Source: Loktanella sp. D2R18
GTDB taxonomy: Bacteria; Pseudomonadota; Alphaproteobacteria; Rhodobacterales; Rhodobacteraceae
Reading direction: 5' to 3'
DNA length: 62,500 nucleotides
Assembly: GCF_003318235.1 (NCBI RefSeq)
Contig: NZ_QOCG01000027.1
Span: forward strand, 904 to 63,403
This document shows, one piece after another, positions 60,830 to 62,500 of the stretch. The notes beneath the pieces are model-generated. The model did no database searches. It was not told the DNA's origin and saw only the letters and a list, made by a program, of their open reading frames with translations. How positions within the stretch are numbered: the first letter of the stretch is position 1; each line of letters opens with the position of its first letter. The position numbers were made by a program, and so were the translations under genes.

Positions 60830-62500
<1,671 letters not shown>

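Overview
The window looks like chromosomal DNA of a marine-type alphaproteobacterium of the Rhodobacteraceae (Roseobacter group). The main evidence is an ECF sigma factor/ChrR zinc-cupin anti-sigma pair beside a fatty-acid-modification operon of the Rhodobacter singlet-oxygen type, an rrn operon ending 23S-5S-tRNA-fMet, and several decayed insertion sequences. No strain name can be given from sequence alone.

Layout. (1) 1-0.75 kb: an SDR gene running off the left edge and a small unrecognised ORF. (2) 0.75-16.8 kb, all minus strand: an alginate-type polysaccharide operon in the order algD-alg8-alg44-algA-algG-algI-algJ-(Sel1-like)-algX-algF-algK-algL, with a LuxR-type regulator gene upstream (17.0-17.8 kb). 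Polymerase, sugar-nucleotide and O-acetylation residues look intact. The AlgG-, AlgL-, Alg44- and AlgA-like proteins each seem to lack hallmark active-site or ligand residues, and no algE porin gene is visible. (3) 18.0-21.5 kb: a scar with IS fragments, a 5'-truncated glycosyltransferase, a 5'-truncated chain-length determinant and a frameshifted O-antigen-ligase-like gene. (4) 21.6-28.1 kb: rpoE-chrR (plus) divergent from a six-gene minus-strand operon (FAD oxidoreductase, DUF1365, CFA-synthase-like methyltransferase, SDR, TspO/MBR, DUF2177). Two back-to-back TGATCC-N18-TAA promoters lie between them. (5) 28.7-45.6 kb: an amino-sugar (chitooligosaccharide or GlcNAc/GalNAc) uptake and catabolism block with nagB, nagA, a GatZ/KbaZ-like gene, a ROK kinase, an AgaS-like SIS protein, an MlrC-type M81 protein, a GH20 hexosaminidase, an ABC sugar transporter, a Gfo/Idh/MocA oxidoreductase, cutC and an MFS transporter. 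It is flanked by a regulator that joins an RpiR-type HTH to a DeoR-type sensor domain. (6) 45.7-46.8 kb: a mosaic of broken IS3 and serine-recombinase genes. (7) 46.9-59.9 kb: a second, unfamiliar polysaccharide locus. On the minus strand it encodes REC-PP2C phosphatase, STAS protein, RsbW-like ATPase, secreted DUF3131 protein, acyltransferase-3, cellulose-synthase-like GT2, membrane-anchored DUF3131 protein and a peptidoglycan-binding-like secreted protein. Divergently, on the plus strand, lie an H-NOX heme sensor and a sensorless hybrid histidine kinase, followed by a convergent outer-membrane-barrel-like gene. (8) 60.1-62.5 kb: a serine-recombinase remnant reading antisense into tRNA-fMet, then 5S and partial 23S rRNA on the minus strand.

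The most interesting proposal is region 7. A nitric-oxide (H-NOX) sensor and phosphorelay kinase sit next to a PP2C/STAS/ATPase partner-switching module, which is translationally coupled and immediately upstream of an exopolysaccharide synthase operon. It may be an NO-responsive matrix-production system. The alginate-like operon with replaced catalytic residues is the second candidate: it may make a non-epimerised or different acetylated polyuronate under control other than c-di-GMP. All functional calls come from reading motifs by eye; no database search was run.
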